Positions 1 to 12,120 of a stretch of 64,000 nt of DNA are shown in pieces (position 1 is the first letter of the stretch; each line of letters opens with the position of its first letter). The stretch is from Ophioderma brevispina. Its lineage: Eukaryota; Echinodermata; Ophiuroidea; Amphilepidida; Ophiodermatidae. The DNA lies in the NCBI GenBank assembly GCA_023653785.1, contig JAMKCH010084951.1, forward strand, positions 1 to 64,000, read 5' to 3'. Both the position numbers and the translations under genes were made by a program. The notes beneath the pieces were generated by a model, which was not told where the DNA came from, made no database searches, and saw nothing but the letters and a program-made list of their open reading frames with translations.

Positions 1-1890
1 TAACATTGGCAACTGTTTCATTACAATTTAAAGTCCGAAACCAAATTACCTTGCAATGATGGCATGACTTGCACTAGCTGAGGCATCGCTATAGTTATTG
101 GTTGCCGAATATTGACCATTGGTTATTGTCCTTGCAACGTTAACTGTTGTACATTGGCTAACGGAGGCTATCCTTGCCCTTGAAGTTGAAACAACGGGTT
201 GATCATGACGCAGTCCTTGCACTTATACGCCTCACGGTATGCTTATGGCTGCGATCGCAATTTTGACTGCTACTGGCACCACCTTAACGCATTCCACGAT
301 GTGTTCAACGAACTTACAGATACGTTCTTTACACTACTGGAGCTGCTGAACCGCTTGATCTACGGCCATGCGATGAGATATGGCCCGTCTAATATTTCCA
401 TTGATTGACTGATCATTACACTGGTTCTCCATCCGCCTGATCCGCGAGGCATTGTTATTTGGAATGGAACTGACAAAACTGCATCAATAATTTTCTTGAT
501 GAACTGATCCAAACAACCGAATGTTCCGAAGCAACTACTCGGTATTCAGATTATTATACCAATGCTGGAGCATGATGTATCAAAAACCATATACAGTAAC
601 TGTGCACACGAAAATTGAGAATCATTGCCGAAATGGAACAAGTCATTCCAGTAGAACCAATTTTTGGAAAAACTGACCAATCAGCGGTCCGGCATGTGAT
701 GAAAACAGATGCAATTGTGAAAACAAACCAGCACTGATCCAGAACGCTGCCAAGATAATCAATTGGCGTCATTATTCACCCATACAATCCTGAGCGAACC
801 GCTTTTGGCGCTTTGATGCACCTATTTAAATACAAAATATCGAACGAGCCAAAATTAAATTACTAACTGCCCTTGCAAGACGGCGAAACAATTCTTTAAG
901 AGCCCTGTTGACAAACCCGCTTTCTACGCTGCTCTCATAAACGTTATTGTTGACATTAAGCGGTACTGATAGCTAGATGATCTTTGTTAGGTTTTGTAAG
1001 GAGCCATTTTTCCACGGACATATTTGAGTCAAACAATTTTAATCTACTATTACTGATTGGCCGATATGTACTCTATTCAAGTGTATTATGTCAATAACAA
1101 GTTACAATTTAATTAGCATAAAGCTTTACTGTAAAAACAGGGATTCTTTTCACAGTTGATTGATAATCTCAGACTAGATTGAAACACTTAGGCAACTACC
1201 TTTAGTTATTAATAACAACTATTTAATTAAATACATAAATATATTTTGAAATTTTTGGTCTGCCTTTAACTTAAGATGCACACTTTGTTTCAAACCAATG
1301 GAGAAAAGGCTACAAAATTATTCATAAAACATGTTAATACTTTGTCCTTTTTATCTATTTTAGAATAAACAATGCCCACATAGCCACGGGCCTAGTGTGC
1401 ACGATAAATATTTTGAGTTTGAGTCTCCGTTGCTAAGCATCAGTCAGTCGGGATGATCCATGTTTTGAATTATTGCACAAATCAACTCAAAGTTTCTCTC
1501 AAAACAACAGATCTATTTTGTTCTTGCTGTCACATGAAATATTTATCTACTAGGTCACCACTGACAAAAAAATACTTGGATTGGAGAACGAAATGGTTGT
1601 GTTTGTTTGGAGCAGATGCTTTTAACCTTAGGCCCAAAAACAAATGTCAGATTGGCATAATGGTCTAAAAATAACAGTATAGGTTGATTGGGTTTTATTT
1701 TCATTTGTACTAAGTTTTTTTTCATATTTTCATAAAATCATAATTTTTGTAGCATTAAAAATGTGGTATACAAAAGAGGTTACTCCCTCAAATATTTGGA
1801 AGTTGCACTACTAAACTCTTTTTTAATTAATAGAATATCTCAGGTAGACATCAAGCTGTTCTCAAGTAAACAATTAACATCTAGGTTTAA
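1..1890. other. Unassigned left-edge DNA
   Basis: No recognisable gene. The first ~800 bases have somewhat higher GC than the rest. On the minus strand they give short, frame-broken, Gln/Ser-rich peptide stretches that could be an old retroelement or exon relic, but no motif supports that. From 900 to 1890 the DNA is AT-rich, with no feature I recognise. Confidence 0.4.
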
Positions 1891-3670
1891 GGAGACAGTC
1901 AAGCTAATCTTAGAGATATCAAAGCTATATCAAGTAGAAACTTGTAAATCTTAACAGATGGTCAAAGCTATCTTACCTCTTTTAGGTAGACATCAAATCC
2001 TATCTTAGATAAGAAATCTAAAGCTATCTTAGGTAGATAGGCCAAGCTATCTCAGCTAGACAGTCAAAGCTTTCAAGGCAAGATATTCAAAGGCAGAGAG
2101 TCAAACAACTCGGCACGCAAAGTTCTCTTAGTGAAAACTACCTTAGATAGAAAGAACAAAGTTATCTTATGTATACAGTTATCTTAAGCCAAAGCTGTCC
2201 TTAGATCGACAAAGCTTCTTCGGTAAGATATCCAGGATATCTTAGGTAGACGAGCATCTCAGAAGACAGACCAAGCACCTTAGGTAGAACAGTCAGAGCT
2301 ACTTCGTTAGAACAAGCTACCTTAGGTAGACAAAGCTATCTTAGGTAGACAAAGCTATCTTACGTAGACAGTCAAAGCTATTTCAGGTAGACTGTCAAGG
2401 CTATCTTAGCTATCTTAGGTAGATAGTCAAGGCTATCTTAGGTAGATGCTCGAAGGAATCTTAGGTGAACAATCAAAGCTATCTTAGGTAGACAAAGCTA
2501 TTGTAGGTAGCCAAAGCTATGTTAGATAGACAGCCAAAGCCTATTTCATTGGTAGACTCCAAGCTAACTTCTGTTAGACAGTCATGGTCATCTTAGGTAG
2601 ACAATCAAAGCTAATCTAGGAAGTCAGTCAAAAAGCATCTTAAGGAAGGCATCAAGCTATCCAAGGTAGACAATCAAAACTATCATATGTAGACAGCTAC
2701 AGCTTATTGTTAAAACTATCTAAGTCAGCCAGGCAAAGTTCTCAAGTAGAACAGTCAAAAATAGTAAGTAAACAATCAAAGCTCTTATGTACAGTTAAAG
2801 GTTTCTTACCCTGCCAGTCGCATCTACTCTAACAGACAGTCCAATTATCTATATGGTTAAAGCTATCTTAGGTAAGACAGGAAAAAGCTATATCTCAAGT
2901 GGACCGTCAAACTATCTTTGAGAGAGAGAAGCAATGGCATTGTTTTTAATGTTACATAGACCACATCAAATCTCATACATAGGCCAATCAAAAAGCTATC
3001 TTAGGTATACAAAGCCTAAAGCTTATGTTCTGGGACAATGCTAGCTTAGATAAATAGCCAAGTTACCAATCTACAGTGTCAAACTATTTAATAAACGTAG
3101 CTTAAAGCATGGTTACAATACTTATCATTATTTGGCCGCCTTCAAGAATTGTCAACATCACTCACTTCGCTCAATCTCTACGTGGCTAGTCAAAGACATG
3201 CTTACAAGTTGCAACAAGCCTATCAGCACTTAGATTGTAATATCCCCATCTTCTAGGTGAAACCTAACAGGTCGACGGAAAAGCTAAATCTCAAGTATAC
3301 ATCCAAAACTAACTTACATAGACAGTCAAAGCTATCTTAGGGACACAGCTAAAGCTCTTTCAGATAGAGTCACAGCTATCTTAGGTAGGGATTAAAAGAG
3401 CTGAAACATACACTTACAGCTATTTTAGGTAGAGAGTCAAGCCCTCTTAGGCTTTATGTCTTAGCATACAAACAAGCTATTTCAGGTAGACAGTCAAAAC
3501 TCTTTACATGATAAAAGCATCTTCTGTAGAGGCATAGCTCTCCTAAGCAGCCATTCAAGCTATCTCAAGGTAAGACAAATCCACTCAATAAACAGCCCGG
3601 CCGCTAAAACTTTCATAGATAGTCAAAAGTATTTTACATAGAAGTTACTGCTATCTCAGGCAGATAAAAT
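1890..3670. repeat. Degenerate ~22-bp minisatellite (array 1)
   Basis: Tandem units close to 'caaagctatcttaggtagacagt' minus its last bases, with spacing of about 19-23 bp. They are clearest at 2320-2480 and become more diverged toward both ends. Indels and substitutions are frequent, so the array is old. Fragments of the same unit reappear at 4020-4160, just before a truncated retrotransposon. The core 'ctatcttaggtagacag' is close to its own reverse complement and resembles the core of two later arrays (24.5 and 57.4 kb). Confidence 0.8.
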
Positions 3671-4020
3671 ATCTTAAAGATTGCACCTAAAATTGTTTAG
3701 AGTCCATCTTTGATGGCCTTTTTTAAGAAAAAAAATCCCTTCATGGACAACATTCATTTTTTGAAGATTTGTTTTATAAAAAGCTTTCAAAATGAAGGTT
3801 TTTCACAAGAGGATACACACAATTTTTTTTATTAGAGCACCGAATTCCTGCCTCATGACAGAATTTGGCATTATATCAGTGCTACTCTTGGTTTTCTGGT
3901 ATGTGATGAGGAGTCATTGAAGTCCTGCCTCATGTAGAAGGTGGTTTTTTTTTATATCACTGCCTACTCTTAGTTCCCTAATAAAAAAGGGATCAAGATA
4001 TGCTCAAAACCCACTGGTGC
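3671..4020. other. Spacer with a short direct duplication
   Basis: AT-rich spacer interrupting the minisatellite. Two similar stretches, around 3835-3900 and 3900-3975, repeat the pattern 'cctgcctcatg' followed by T runs, 'atatca(g)tgc', 'tactctt' and 'gtt'. They therefore look like a local ~70-bp duplication. No gene is seen. Confidence 0.4.
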
Positions 4021-4164
4021 ATAAGTGTAGATGGTTAATACTTAGGTATACAGCAAATCTTTGTAGTAGACAGCTAAAGCTATGTTTGGTAGAGAATCAA
4101 AAGCATACACCACACTTTATCATGACACACAAAGTTAATCCTTTATAGAGAGCCAAAGCCAATG

Positions 4165-4775
4165 AGACTTGTTAGTGGGTGCCTTTTGGCCCGACGCCTG
4201 TAGAATACCTTCCAATTCTGTCTGGCATAGCTCCTGCAAACCTTATGAGGAACGCTTCAGACGATCACCGCTCGCCAAGAATGTTGATGAACCTGGTAGC
4301 CTATCCCACCACCACACCCTTTGAGGATCAGAGAATTCCAAGGATTCACTTTGCTACCCCATCCCTGACACTGCAGTCACAGTATTCCTATCAATCATCC
4401 TGGATCAATGATATATGGTATGAGCAATGGTCATCCTCTAACTTGAACCTAAAGCAGTTTGTGGACAGCCCATCTATCAAGCCCAAAGGCTGTGACCTTG
4501 AATGATAGGAAAGCATGGGTCCAACCTCACAGAACTCAGAACTGGCGTTGGTCGTACAAAGAACTTCCTTCCTTCACGATCGGAGTAGAACCTTCACCAA
4601 ATTGGATTGTGGAGAGCCACAAAAAATTAGCCACATCATAGATGTTTGTGAGGTCTACAAGTCCCCAAAAGGATTCCCAGCCCTGATCAACCTGGATGAT
4701 GAAACTATCAGCCTGTTCAGACGGATCTTTCCACTGTGATTTTGGACTTGCACGCACGAACGAACGAGCCAAAGT
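4165..4775 (+). pseudogene. 5'-truncated non-LTR retrotransposon, copy 1 (C-terminus and 3' end)
   Basis: This is the 3' end of the same retrotransposon family as the copy at 13.3-16.2 kb. Peptides shared across shifting frames include TPVEYLPILSGIAPANLMRN, FVDSPSIKPKG, DCGEPQKISHII and GFPALINLDDETIS, all of which have close counterparts in copy 2. The C-terminal Cys/Cys-Gly/His/Cys segment resembles the zinc-binding end of jockey-like polyproteins. Several frameshifts separate these pieces, so nothing is translatable as a whole. The copy has lost its endonuclease and reverse transcriptase by 5' truncation, as is usual for target-primed retrotransposition. It ends in a short (acga)n run at 4752-4769, as copy 2 does. 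It lies at the right edge of minisatellite array 1. Confidence 0.82.
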
Positions 4776-6171
4776 TAACCTGGCTATCTTAAAAGTTCAA
4801 CACATTTACTTCAGTTTTAAAAGCAGGGTAAAGAAAACCTGCATTTCAAACTGTTGCCATTTAAAAATTAAATGGCAAGATAAATGGCTAAAATCATCTC
4901 TTTGACAGAGTCTCAACCCCAATGTGCCTTTAACATCTTCAACACATTCTCAAGGTAAAACAACCAATTCCCCATCCACCACTTGCCTACGAGAGTCAGC
5001 ATGCGATTCTCTGTGTCAAGTTCTCCCCTGTTAAAATCAATGCAACACAATACCCAAGTAGCTCACTGCAACAGTTGTACGTAAAAATAATCATTTGTAC
5101 ATGACAATTTTTTTCACTGCTTTGAGAAAAAAATACTTTACTGAGGTCAAACATCATCCCAAAATATCTCCTGTGTTTAACTGTGTGACAATGGTATTGA
5201 GTCACTTAGCATTAGAGTCACTTATGTAAACATTGTTTTGTTTATCGATACGCTAAAATTACAACGTCAAAAATAGAGCAGACAAATTGATATTGATGTT
5301 GTCTGCCTCAACAAATTGCTACGATCTAAAACAAGTGCTAAATTGATTGAGTTGTTGACTTGCCGATATCACTACAGTCTCCTTTCACTTCAATGAAACA
5401 ACAGTGTTTTATTTGTCACTACATTCACAGATATTTTTAATCTGATACCATCCATTCATCCTGTTCTAAGGTTTCACTAACACTGCTGCTCTTGAAAGAC
5501 ATTGTCCAGAATTAAGCAAGCCATGGCAATGAGATATGGTCAACTGACATTTGAGAATGAGGCACTCTCATATTTTGGGATGTACAAGTGTCATTTTTCA
5601 AACTTGTGAAATCTATTGCCAGTGAAGTACAAAATATTTTGCCAGTATTACAGCCTCCTGGTTTGAAAGGCAGGGCCTTGCACAAGCACAATGTTATATA
5701 AATAAGTGCCCCTGAAGAAAAACAGTGAGCTTCTCAAATGCACAAAGAAGCACTATACTAATTTTAATACAGTTATCAATTCAATCTTCCCCTACACATC
5801 AATCTATAACATTAAAAAAACCAATCAAACATATCTGAACAATTCCAACATTGATGATTAAGGTTATGTGATATCAAATCTTTTTAATATATATAGGAAG
5901 GTAGTTAATCTGCCATTCCAACAGAGACTGTATCTATTGATATTATCATACCATTTATGGATTTTGTGATAAGATATGTGTATCGATTGTGGGAAGTTGT
6001 CTGCAGGGTTTAACTAGTGACAGTGTGAAAATGCTGATGCTGTTTTGTGGGTGGGAGGAATAGGGGCAATTAAGTGCATCTTGACAACCGTGTTGTTAAT
6101 AACCTGTTTGCTGTAACCATCTCAAGAAACTTCTTCTGCATCTTGAGAACCATCCTAAGAACCTATTTGTT
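4776..6171. other. Unassigned AT-rich DNA
   Basis: Read on both strands. Only short frames without recognisable motifs are present, and I see no repeat with a second copy in the window. Confidence 0.4.
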
Positions 6172-6175
6172 TTAA

Positions 6176-6692
6176 AGCAATAACAGCACATTTTTTAAGA
6201 GTGCCCCCAATTTAAAAAAAATGCAGTTGTATTGGTAGCTGAAAAATAAACTATACATGTGAATGGTAAAGTTCGAACATGTATATGTATCGAAAAAGAA
6301 GGATTTTTTAATTGGGATATTTAATATCATATACCGATAATAATTATGTGGCTGCAGGAAAAGTCCATCCAATATGATATAGCCAGGAAATAATGCCATG
6401 CTCATCCATTAGTTGTTCTGTTGGTTCAGGCAAGTCAAGTTAGAGGTCATTTTGTGAGGTGGCACTATTTTCACAATGGACATACAGAAATGTTGGCGTT
6501 TCCAGCTCTGCCCTTAAATTACAACTGGGGATCCCAATTCTAATTACAAAACCGATTCTTTTTATGACAAATACACACTTTTGAGTATTACCATTCGCTG
6601 GTATAGTTGACTGGACAATTACCAACACAACTAGGCAAAAATCTCAAATTTTGAATATTGGGGGCACTCTTCAAAAATGTGCTGTTGTTTCT
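6176..6692. mobile_element. TTAA-flanked MITE, family F, copy 1
   Basis: A 517-bp element between TTAA at 6172-6175 and TTAA at 6693-6696. The left end reads AGCAATAACAGCACATTTTT, then 'gagtgcccccaattt'. The right end is its inverse, 'gggggcactcttcaaaaatg' then 'tgctgttg'. Neither strand has a coding frame that looks like a transposase. Homologous copies lie at 41.0 kb (intact ends) and 28.4 kb (left end decayed). TTAA duplications are used by the piggyBac and Kolobok superfamilies; the AG-initial end is closer to Kolobok/T2-type elements. Confidence 0.85.
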
Positions 6693-6696
6693 TTAA

Positions 6697-7602
6697 CTTT
6701 GGCAATAAGCATGTATTAGGGAAACGCCATTAGATTTCAAGCGAGGAGACCATGTATTAGGGAAAGCACCATTATTAGATTTCAAGGGGGGAGGAGAGAG
6801 TGTAGTGAGGACCTAGACAATTGTTATCTCTATTCTCCTATATATAACAAGTCGCACCTCATTCTTTTAACTCCCCATTAAAAATACACCAGTTCAATTT
6901 AGCCCACAAGGATTTAAAATTTCAGTCACAAGCCTCTTCCATGGAAAGAGGCTAAATGCCCCTGACATGATTTTGAGAGTAAATAGTACAATAGATTTCC
7001 AATATGAGCCAAGGTCACATCCCAAGTATTGCTAGATCTATTTTTACATTTTCGGAATGTTGCGGTATGAATGATTTCGGTTTCAGGTGGTGTTACGCGA
7101 TATGGCCACTGTTATGGATTTTTTGAGGTTGAGTCTCGAACAGGCTGTCTGGTTTTTAAAGGTGCTATTTGTCTACAGGAATACATAATGAACAAGAAAT
7201 TGTTTTTGATGATGGTCCTGCAATATGATTTATGGTTGAAAGATGCAAAGAAAAGGAATTACTAAGTGACAATTTGGTGAGAATAAAGGATTTTCAATGA
7301 CACATGCATAGGCGTCAATCCCCGGGGATGGGGGTAAAATTTTTATGAGGGGAATGGTCTATAAGATCATTCACCAATGTTGATACCCGTGCATGTATTT
7401 TTGACCTAAATAACCTCATATTTTTCCATATTAGTTAATTTCCGTGCGCTTTACACACATTTTATTCTAGTTTGAATTACATTTAACAATTTTAGGTTAT
7501 AAATGGCGACATTTTTAGTGCACTTCTTGTGCGTATGTACTAGTAACATATTTTGTCAGCAAAATTTGTTTCATTTATAAATTTCCATCACACAACACAC
7601 AT
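6697..7602. other. Unassigned DNA with a short direct duplication
   Basis: Contains 'gcatgtattagggaaa.gc' with 'attagatttcaag' duplicated in tandem at about 6710-6790. Otherwise I see no gene or recognised repeat. Confidence 0.4.
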
Positions 7603-7790
7603 TCAAAGACACTATCAGTGATCCACCCAAAAGAGTCAAAATATTGGAATTTTGCAGGATACATATGGACATGCGCGCTATCGCAAAATCCCCCTTCTGC
7701 TTTTTCAAGCCAGGGGGATAAAAACAGAGATAACAATTTGAGGTCAGAAGGTCATCTTCCATTTTTTATAACTCCATATGTGATGAGATC
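7603..7790. mobile_element. TTAA-type MITE, family J, partial copy
   Basis: Starts with 'gacactatcagtgatccacc' and continues with 'aaaatattgga(a)ttttgcagga'. This matches the 'gtgatccaccc...tttgcagg' end at 40.3 kb and the 'cactatcaatg...' end at 55.15 kb. The right end cannot be placed, so the copy appears truncated or rearranged. Confidence 0.55.
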
Positions 7791-8149
7791 TCACAATACT
7801 AAGACATAAAATAATTCAACAGTAAATTTTTAGTACTGCTCTCTTCTCCCACTCTCAGCTCAATCACGGATCTAGTTCACTCTATTTTGAACCAATTTCT
7901 GTACATTAAATCCAAACAATTAGACCAGTGATAAATGAAACCCTTCCCCCATTTGCAAACTGGAGTATTTGGGGAAAATTACGTTGCCATTAAACCAGAA
8001 TGCTTTCCCCATTAACTTGCAATTACAATAATTACAAGCCGTATGGGATATCCTGAGGCTGTGAATCTAACACACTAATTACTTTCCTTGGGCTGAGGAT
8101 TTGAAGTTAATGAGGAGGCAGGGTGATGGAATTGCTGCCATGGTTTCAT

Positions 8150-8395
8150 CTTATTCTCAGGGATGGGAAATAGGATTGGGATGTTTTGAGGAAAGGGAGG
8201 AAGAGAAAAGAAATGGGACTTACATAAATGGGAGATGGACAGAATGAGATGGAGAGAGGGAGAGGGTAAAGATGGAAAGGAGAAAATGTGAGACATACAT
8301 AAATGAGGGAGAGACAGAACAAGGAGGACAAAGAAAGAAAGAAAAACAGAAGACAGGAAAGTGAAACATGAAGAGAAAAACAAAGGACAGCATTT
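8150..8395. repeat. Polypurine tract with a ~75-bp duplication
   Basis: On the plus strand this is almost entirely A and G. Two related blocks occur: 'acttacataaatgggagatg' near 8219 and 'acatacataaatgagggaga' near 8292. The apparent 113-codon minus-strand frame here is an effect of the purine/pyrimidine bias (Leu/Ser/Phe/Pro only) and not a gene. Confidence 0.7.
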
Positions 8396-8639
8396 ATAAA
8401 GTTTTAAAATCAACAATGTAAAAAGTGTGCTTAAAGAGTGAAGGCAAAGAAATGTTTAGAAAACGCAGGTTTAAAGGTATTAACACTTAGTATTTAGAAA
8501 TTGAGCACCTATTTTAAGTGACTTGCCAACACATAAACTCTGAACATGTTTACAAAGTGAAGGCAAAAAGAGCTTAGGAAAGCATTTTGCTCAACAATGG
8601 TTTTTACACTGATGTATTTAGGTTCTTAAAGGTGCATTT

Positions 8640-8961
8640 CGCGATTTCAGCACCTTCTGTTTTATTGATTGATCACTAGATATGCTTGAGAAAAGCTTAT
8701 TCTCAAATTTGAGCTGATCCCGATCTTGCGGTTTTGTGTTATGAGCAATTGCTCGTTTCCCACGGTCCCATAGGCTACTGTGCTGATTTCTGTCCGTTTA
8801 CGGACAGAAATACAAATTGCGAATTTCTTACAGATGCGACTGAATTTGCAGTAAGATTGGGCAAACATGGATAAAACTCAGGCTAAACGATTTAGATGAT
8901 ATAAAAATCTCAACATTTTAGGTAAGCGGGGGACGAGGTTGTGGATCACGAAATGACCCCT
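8640..8961. mobile_element. TTAA-flanked MITE, family G, copy 1
   Basis: A 322-bp element between TTAA at 8636-8639 and 8962-8965. The ends read AGGTGCATTTCGCGAT and 'atcacgaaatgacccct', giving the overall form TTAAAGG...CCTTTAA. Internal landmarks are shared by other copies: 'gagaaaagcttattctca', 'gcaattgctcgtttcccac' and the small inverted repeat 'tttctgtccgtttacggac'. Relatives lie at 29.0, 48.3, 50.1 and 58.5 kb. Confidence 0.85.
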
Positions 8962-8974
8962 TTAAATGCTTGCT

Positions 8975-9188
8975 TTTGCTACTTTAAGACATTAACAGAT
9001 AGATGTTTAGCTTCAACATATTCATATTTAACTCGAAACACCCCAATGCATTCAAAATCTTAAACACCACTGCATTTAGAACCTTAGTAAATTGGGGGCG
9101 GCGCATTTAGAACCTAACATTGTAATTAGAGAACATAAACACATTGCAAATTAGAACTAAAACACTGCATTTAGAAACTAAACTCAAT
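8975..9188. repeat. Degenerate repeat 'catttagaacctaaacac' (first block)
   Basis: Loose ~20-bp units of the type 'gcatttagaacctaaacac'. The same units resume at 9705-9830 and again at 10264-10390, so two later insertions split one older array into three blocks. Confidence 0.65.
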
Positions 9189-9701
9189 GGCAGATTCCAA
9201 AAAGGTGTTTAGTGCGATTTTAAGCTAAGCACGGTTTTATGTGAGATAAACGTATCGCTTACGTGAAACGCAATTCAGAAAAGTAGTTTAACGTTAAACG
9301 TAATTTCCAATTCGCCTGAAAAATGGTTCCAAATTTAAACTAGGCACGAGCATAGTTAAAAAAGTGTTTTAGCGTGTGTGTTATGTCAAAGTGCACGGCT
9401 CATTACACTGTACAGTTGACAACACCAATTGGGCATATCATTCTCGCCCGTTGGTGTAGCACTTAAACGTAGGAAAGCAATGAACACTTTGTGACGCTAA
9501 CCATTAAAACACAAATAGGGCCTTGTAAACACTCAAGTTAACGTCTTTAAAAACAACATGTTATTGTGTTTAAAGTTTCCGTTTAAGTAAGCAAATGGTT
9601 AAAAATATTAAACCGTTTGGCTTAAAAACGCCAATTTTAAATTATGGTGATGTTAAGCTAAAATTGTGTTTAGCTAAACAAGTTATTGGAAAACGGGCCT
9701 A
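9189..9701. mobile_element. Old palindromic (foldback) element in the repeat array
   Basis: The left edge 'ggcagattccaaaaaggtgt' followed by 'ttagtgcgattttaagctaa' is the imperfect inverse of the right edge 'gttattggaaaacgggcc' with 'ttaagctaaaattgtg'. At the centre lies a short clear hairpin, 'acaccaattgggc' / 'gcccgttggtgt' (about 9423-9461), close to the geometric midpoint. Arms between edge and centre match only patchily. The array unit flanks it on both sides. Element class unknown. Confidence 0.55.
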
Positions 9702-9704
9702 AGC

Positions 9705-9830
9705 ATTAGAACATAAGCAAATCGCATTTAGAATAAGCCATTTGCATTTAGACATGAGCACATTGATTCCAACCTCATACAATGCTATAGAACCTAAATA
9801 CATTTTTCGAACCGAACACTTATATTATAG
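9705..9830. repeat. Degenerate 'catttagaac' repeat, second block
   Basis: Continuation of the array seen at 8975-9188, with units such as 'gcatttagaataagcc' and 'aatgctatagaacctaaa'. Confidence 0.6.
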
Positions 9831-10257
9831 TAGATTCAACCCATCGGGTCACCAGAGGAAAAGTTTGGACAGCGTCGATAGGTGGGAGAGACACACAAAA
9901 AGAAAATAGTGGAGATTTACTGTCTTTTAGAACTAACTAAGATAATCTGGCTTTTCATGTGACATCATTTTACAAGAGAGTGCAAAGACTTATGTTCGCT
10001 CAAACGTCAGTAACATTCAATTCACCGTTACATGAATACCACTGAAGCAAATATGAATAGTTAGAATGGTGGAGCTCTAATACGCTTACGTTGATTTGAA
10101 TACTTTCATTATAAAGCATAGATTGATTTTTCTCTGTTATAGACTACATGTTTCAATAGATTTAACATGGAATTTTAATTTCCACCACTGCACAGCACCT
10201 CATTCAATGACCGTTCCTTCGAAAAAGTACTAGAGGCGACACAGTGGGTTGAATCTA
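9831..10257. mobile_element. TIR element with candidate 6-bp TSD TTATAG
   Basis: A 427-bp element beginning TAGATTCAACCCATCGGGTC and ending in the inverse, 'gacacagtgggttgaatcta'. It is directly flanked by TTATAG on both sides (9825-9830 and 10258-10263). The array unit resumes immediately outside. No coding frame is seen. Part of the repeated hexamer could belong to the terminus instead, so the superfamily is left open. Confidence 0.7.
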
Positions 10258-10263
10258 TTATAG

Positions 10264-10390
10264 AGCTTAAACTCACTGCATCCAAACCTAAACACATATT
10301 TAGAACACAATGCATTATATTAGACAGCACTGCACTGACAAACCTAAACACACAGCATTATAATGTTTAGATGAATAGCACCTATACTGA
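10264..10390. repeat. Degenerate 'catttagaac' repeat, third block
   Basis: Right-hand remainder of the array, with units such as 'actgcatccaaacctaaaca' and 'catatttagaacacaatgc'. Beyond it the sequence becomes unique. Confidence 0.55.
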
Positions 10391-11733
10391 TGTCTTTTTT
10401 TACTAACAGTCGTACAGGGCGGTCTTATGGTGAGAGGGAGCATCTTTTCTAGGTCATCAGCAAAACCGTTGTCCACTCCTCAAAATTATACAGAACTCCC
10501 AGCTAGGACCACGACTGTGTACATGCTCAGCATACACTAATTGAGCTTGGTTATACAAAACAGGAAAAGTATGGTGTGAACTACATACTTGTATCTAAAA
10601 AGCCAGAATATATCTAAAAAAAAATCTAATTCCAAGCTAAGAGTAGCACAATAGTGCACGTAACAACGCAGGGAAGCACACAGTGCAAATCCGCTGAAGT
10701 GCGAACAGCACGTCTTGCATTCCAATTCCCAATTAAAAATGAGCCACATTTTGGTTGAGACTATGTTTGAACAACATTCCACGCCCCATAATTGAATCCG
10801 CCGAGGATAGTGCGCAGTGTTTCAAAACACACGCGGGCTGCACTCGTGGTAACGGCTAAAAAGGCCCACTTGTGAGTTTCTGACCTTCTTTGTGGTTTGC
10901 TTGGCTTGGCAGCTCTTGGCCGCCTGTGGTCGATAGTTTGGATTGGCTGTGTACCGGCAGGTGCGTGGCAAATCTTAACCCTATCTACCCTGATAGATCT
11001 GGAAAGGTTATAACATTTAAGTCAGTCGGTTTAAAGGATGGCTTCTCAACGTCACAAGTCATTGGGAAGCCATCTCAAAAAATATTATCATCTGAGACTA
11101 AGCTTGTTTGGACTCATTTTGATGCAATTTTTCATGCTGATTTGAATATGGTCCTAAAAATACCAATTTTGAAAATTTTCAACAAAAAATTTAAAGTGAT
11201 AATTCTTAGTGACATACAGTCAGCAGTAGAGGCAGGGGGTAAACTACCTAGTGTAAAGGTGCTTTGGTGCAGTGCTGCACACCTTTTGGTTGAGTATCAG
11301 AGAGTTGGGAATTGAGTTTGTTTGTCATTCATAAAAAATTTGCAGGTGTCAGCCCTTTGCTAGTTCAAAGAGAGAGACTGAGTGATGTAATCAATGAAGC
11401 CATGTATGGCGTGTAATCTGTTGAATTGTCATATTAACCTGTTGCCTGCAGGAAGGGTGCAGGAATGAAGATGCTCACCTATTGCATGCTGGGTAATGCT
11501 ATTACAAATAAAACTTACCTAGAAGGCATTTATATTCATTTTTATGAGTAGAGAATTTCCAAAATTTTTACATATAAATATTATTAGATGGGAAAACTAT
11601 ATATGCAATTACTCATAATTCTAACACCTTGTGTTTAGCAAATTTAGATGTTAACATACATAAACACATATACTGATCATGCTGCCATAAGGTTTTCCTG
11701 ATAAAAATTGGAATATCATCCAATTTTCAGGGG
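10391..11733. other. Unassigned DNA with a hairpin-related segment
   Basis: No gene recognised. An open frame at 10890-11315 (141 codons) has no familiar motif and overlaps a repeated segment at about 11030-11091, containing 'aagtcattgggaagccatct'. That segment is related to the hairpin at 46.07-46.14 kb, so the frame is probably incidental. Confidence 0.4.
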
Positions 11734-12120
11734 GTTCAGGTTCAGGTTCAGGTTTTATTATCTCAATGACACAAAACAATATAAGCATCATAGATTATAA
11801 AAATGAGTAATCTATTGAAAAAAAAAACAGAATGAGATAAATATATATAATATTAATTTGCAAGAGATGTGGATGCCAGGGAAAACGGCAAAAGCGTGTA
11901 TTTAGTGGCACCCCATGCAAAAATAACCTCCATGCCCCTTTAATTAATGCAATATTAAAGGTGCTTGATATCACAGCAACCATACCCAATATATTCCACA
12001 GAGACAACGGTATATTATAACCAATTACAAGCGGATACTCCCTCTTTGAAAATCTCCTAATCGCTATGTAATCACACGGCCAATCCCTGCCAACTGGGAC
12101 GCTGATCCGGTCCAGCACCT
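11734..12120 (-). mobile_element. Retroelement 3' end with (TGAACC)n tail
   Basis: Read on the minus strand, the DNA ends 'gtcattgagataataaaacc' followed by three (tgaacc) repeats at 11735-11755. This is the usual architecture of a LINE or SINE 3' end with a short tandem tail. Upstream on the same strand is a ~100-codon frame (12118 to 11795) without a domain I recognise. Whether the body is a LINE 3' UTR or a SINE is not decided. Confidence 0.5.

Noticed and set aside
4179..4505. 108-codon frame as an independent gene
   Set aside because: It is the C-terminal part of a frameshifted LINE polyprotein homologous to 15.6-15.9 kb.
8075..8416. 113-codon minus-strand frame rich in Leu/Phe/Ser/Pro
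   Set aside because: Lies over a polypurine tract; residue composition is explained by base bias.
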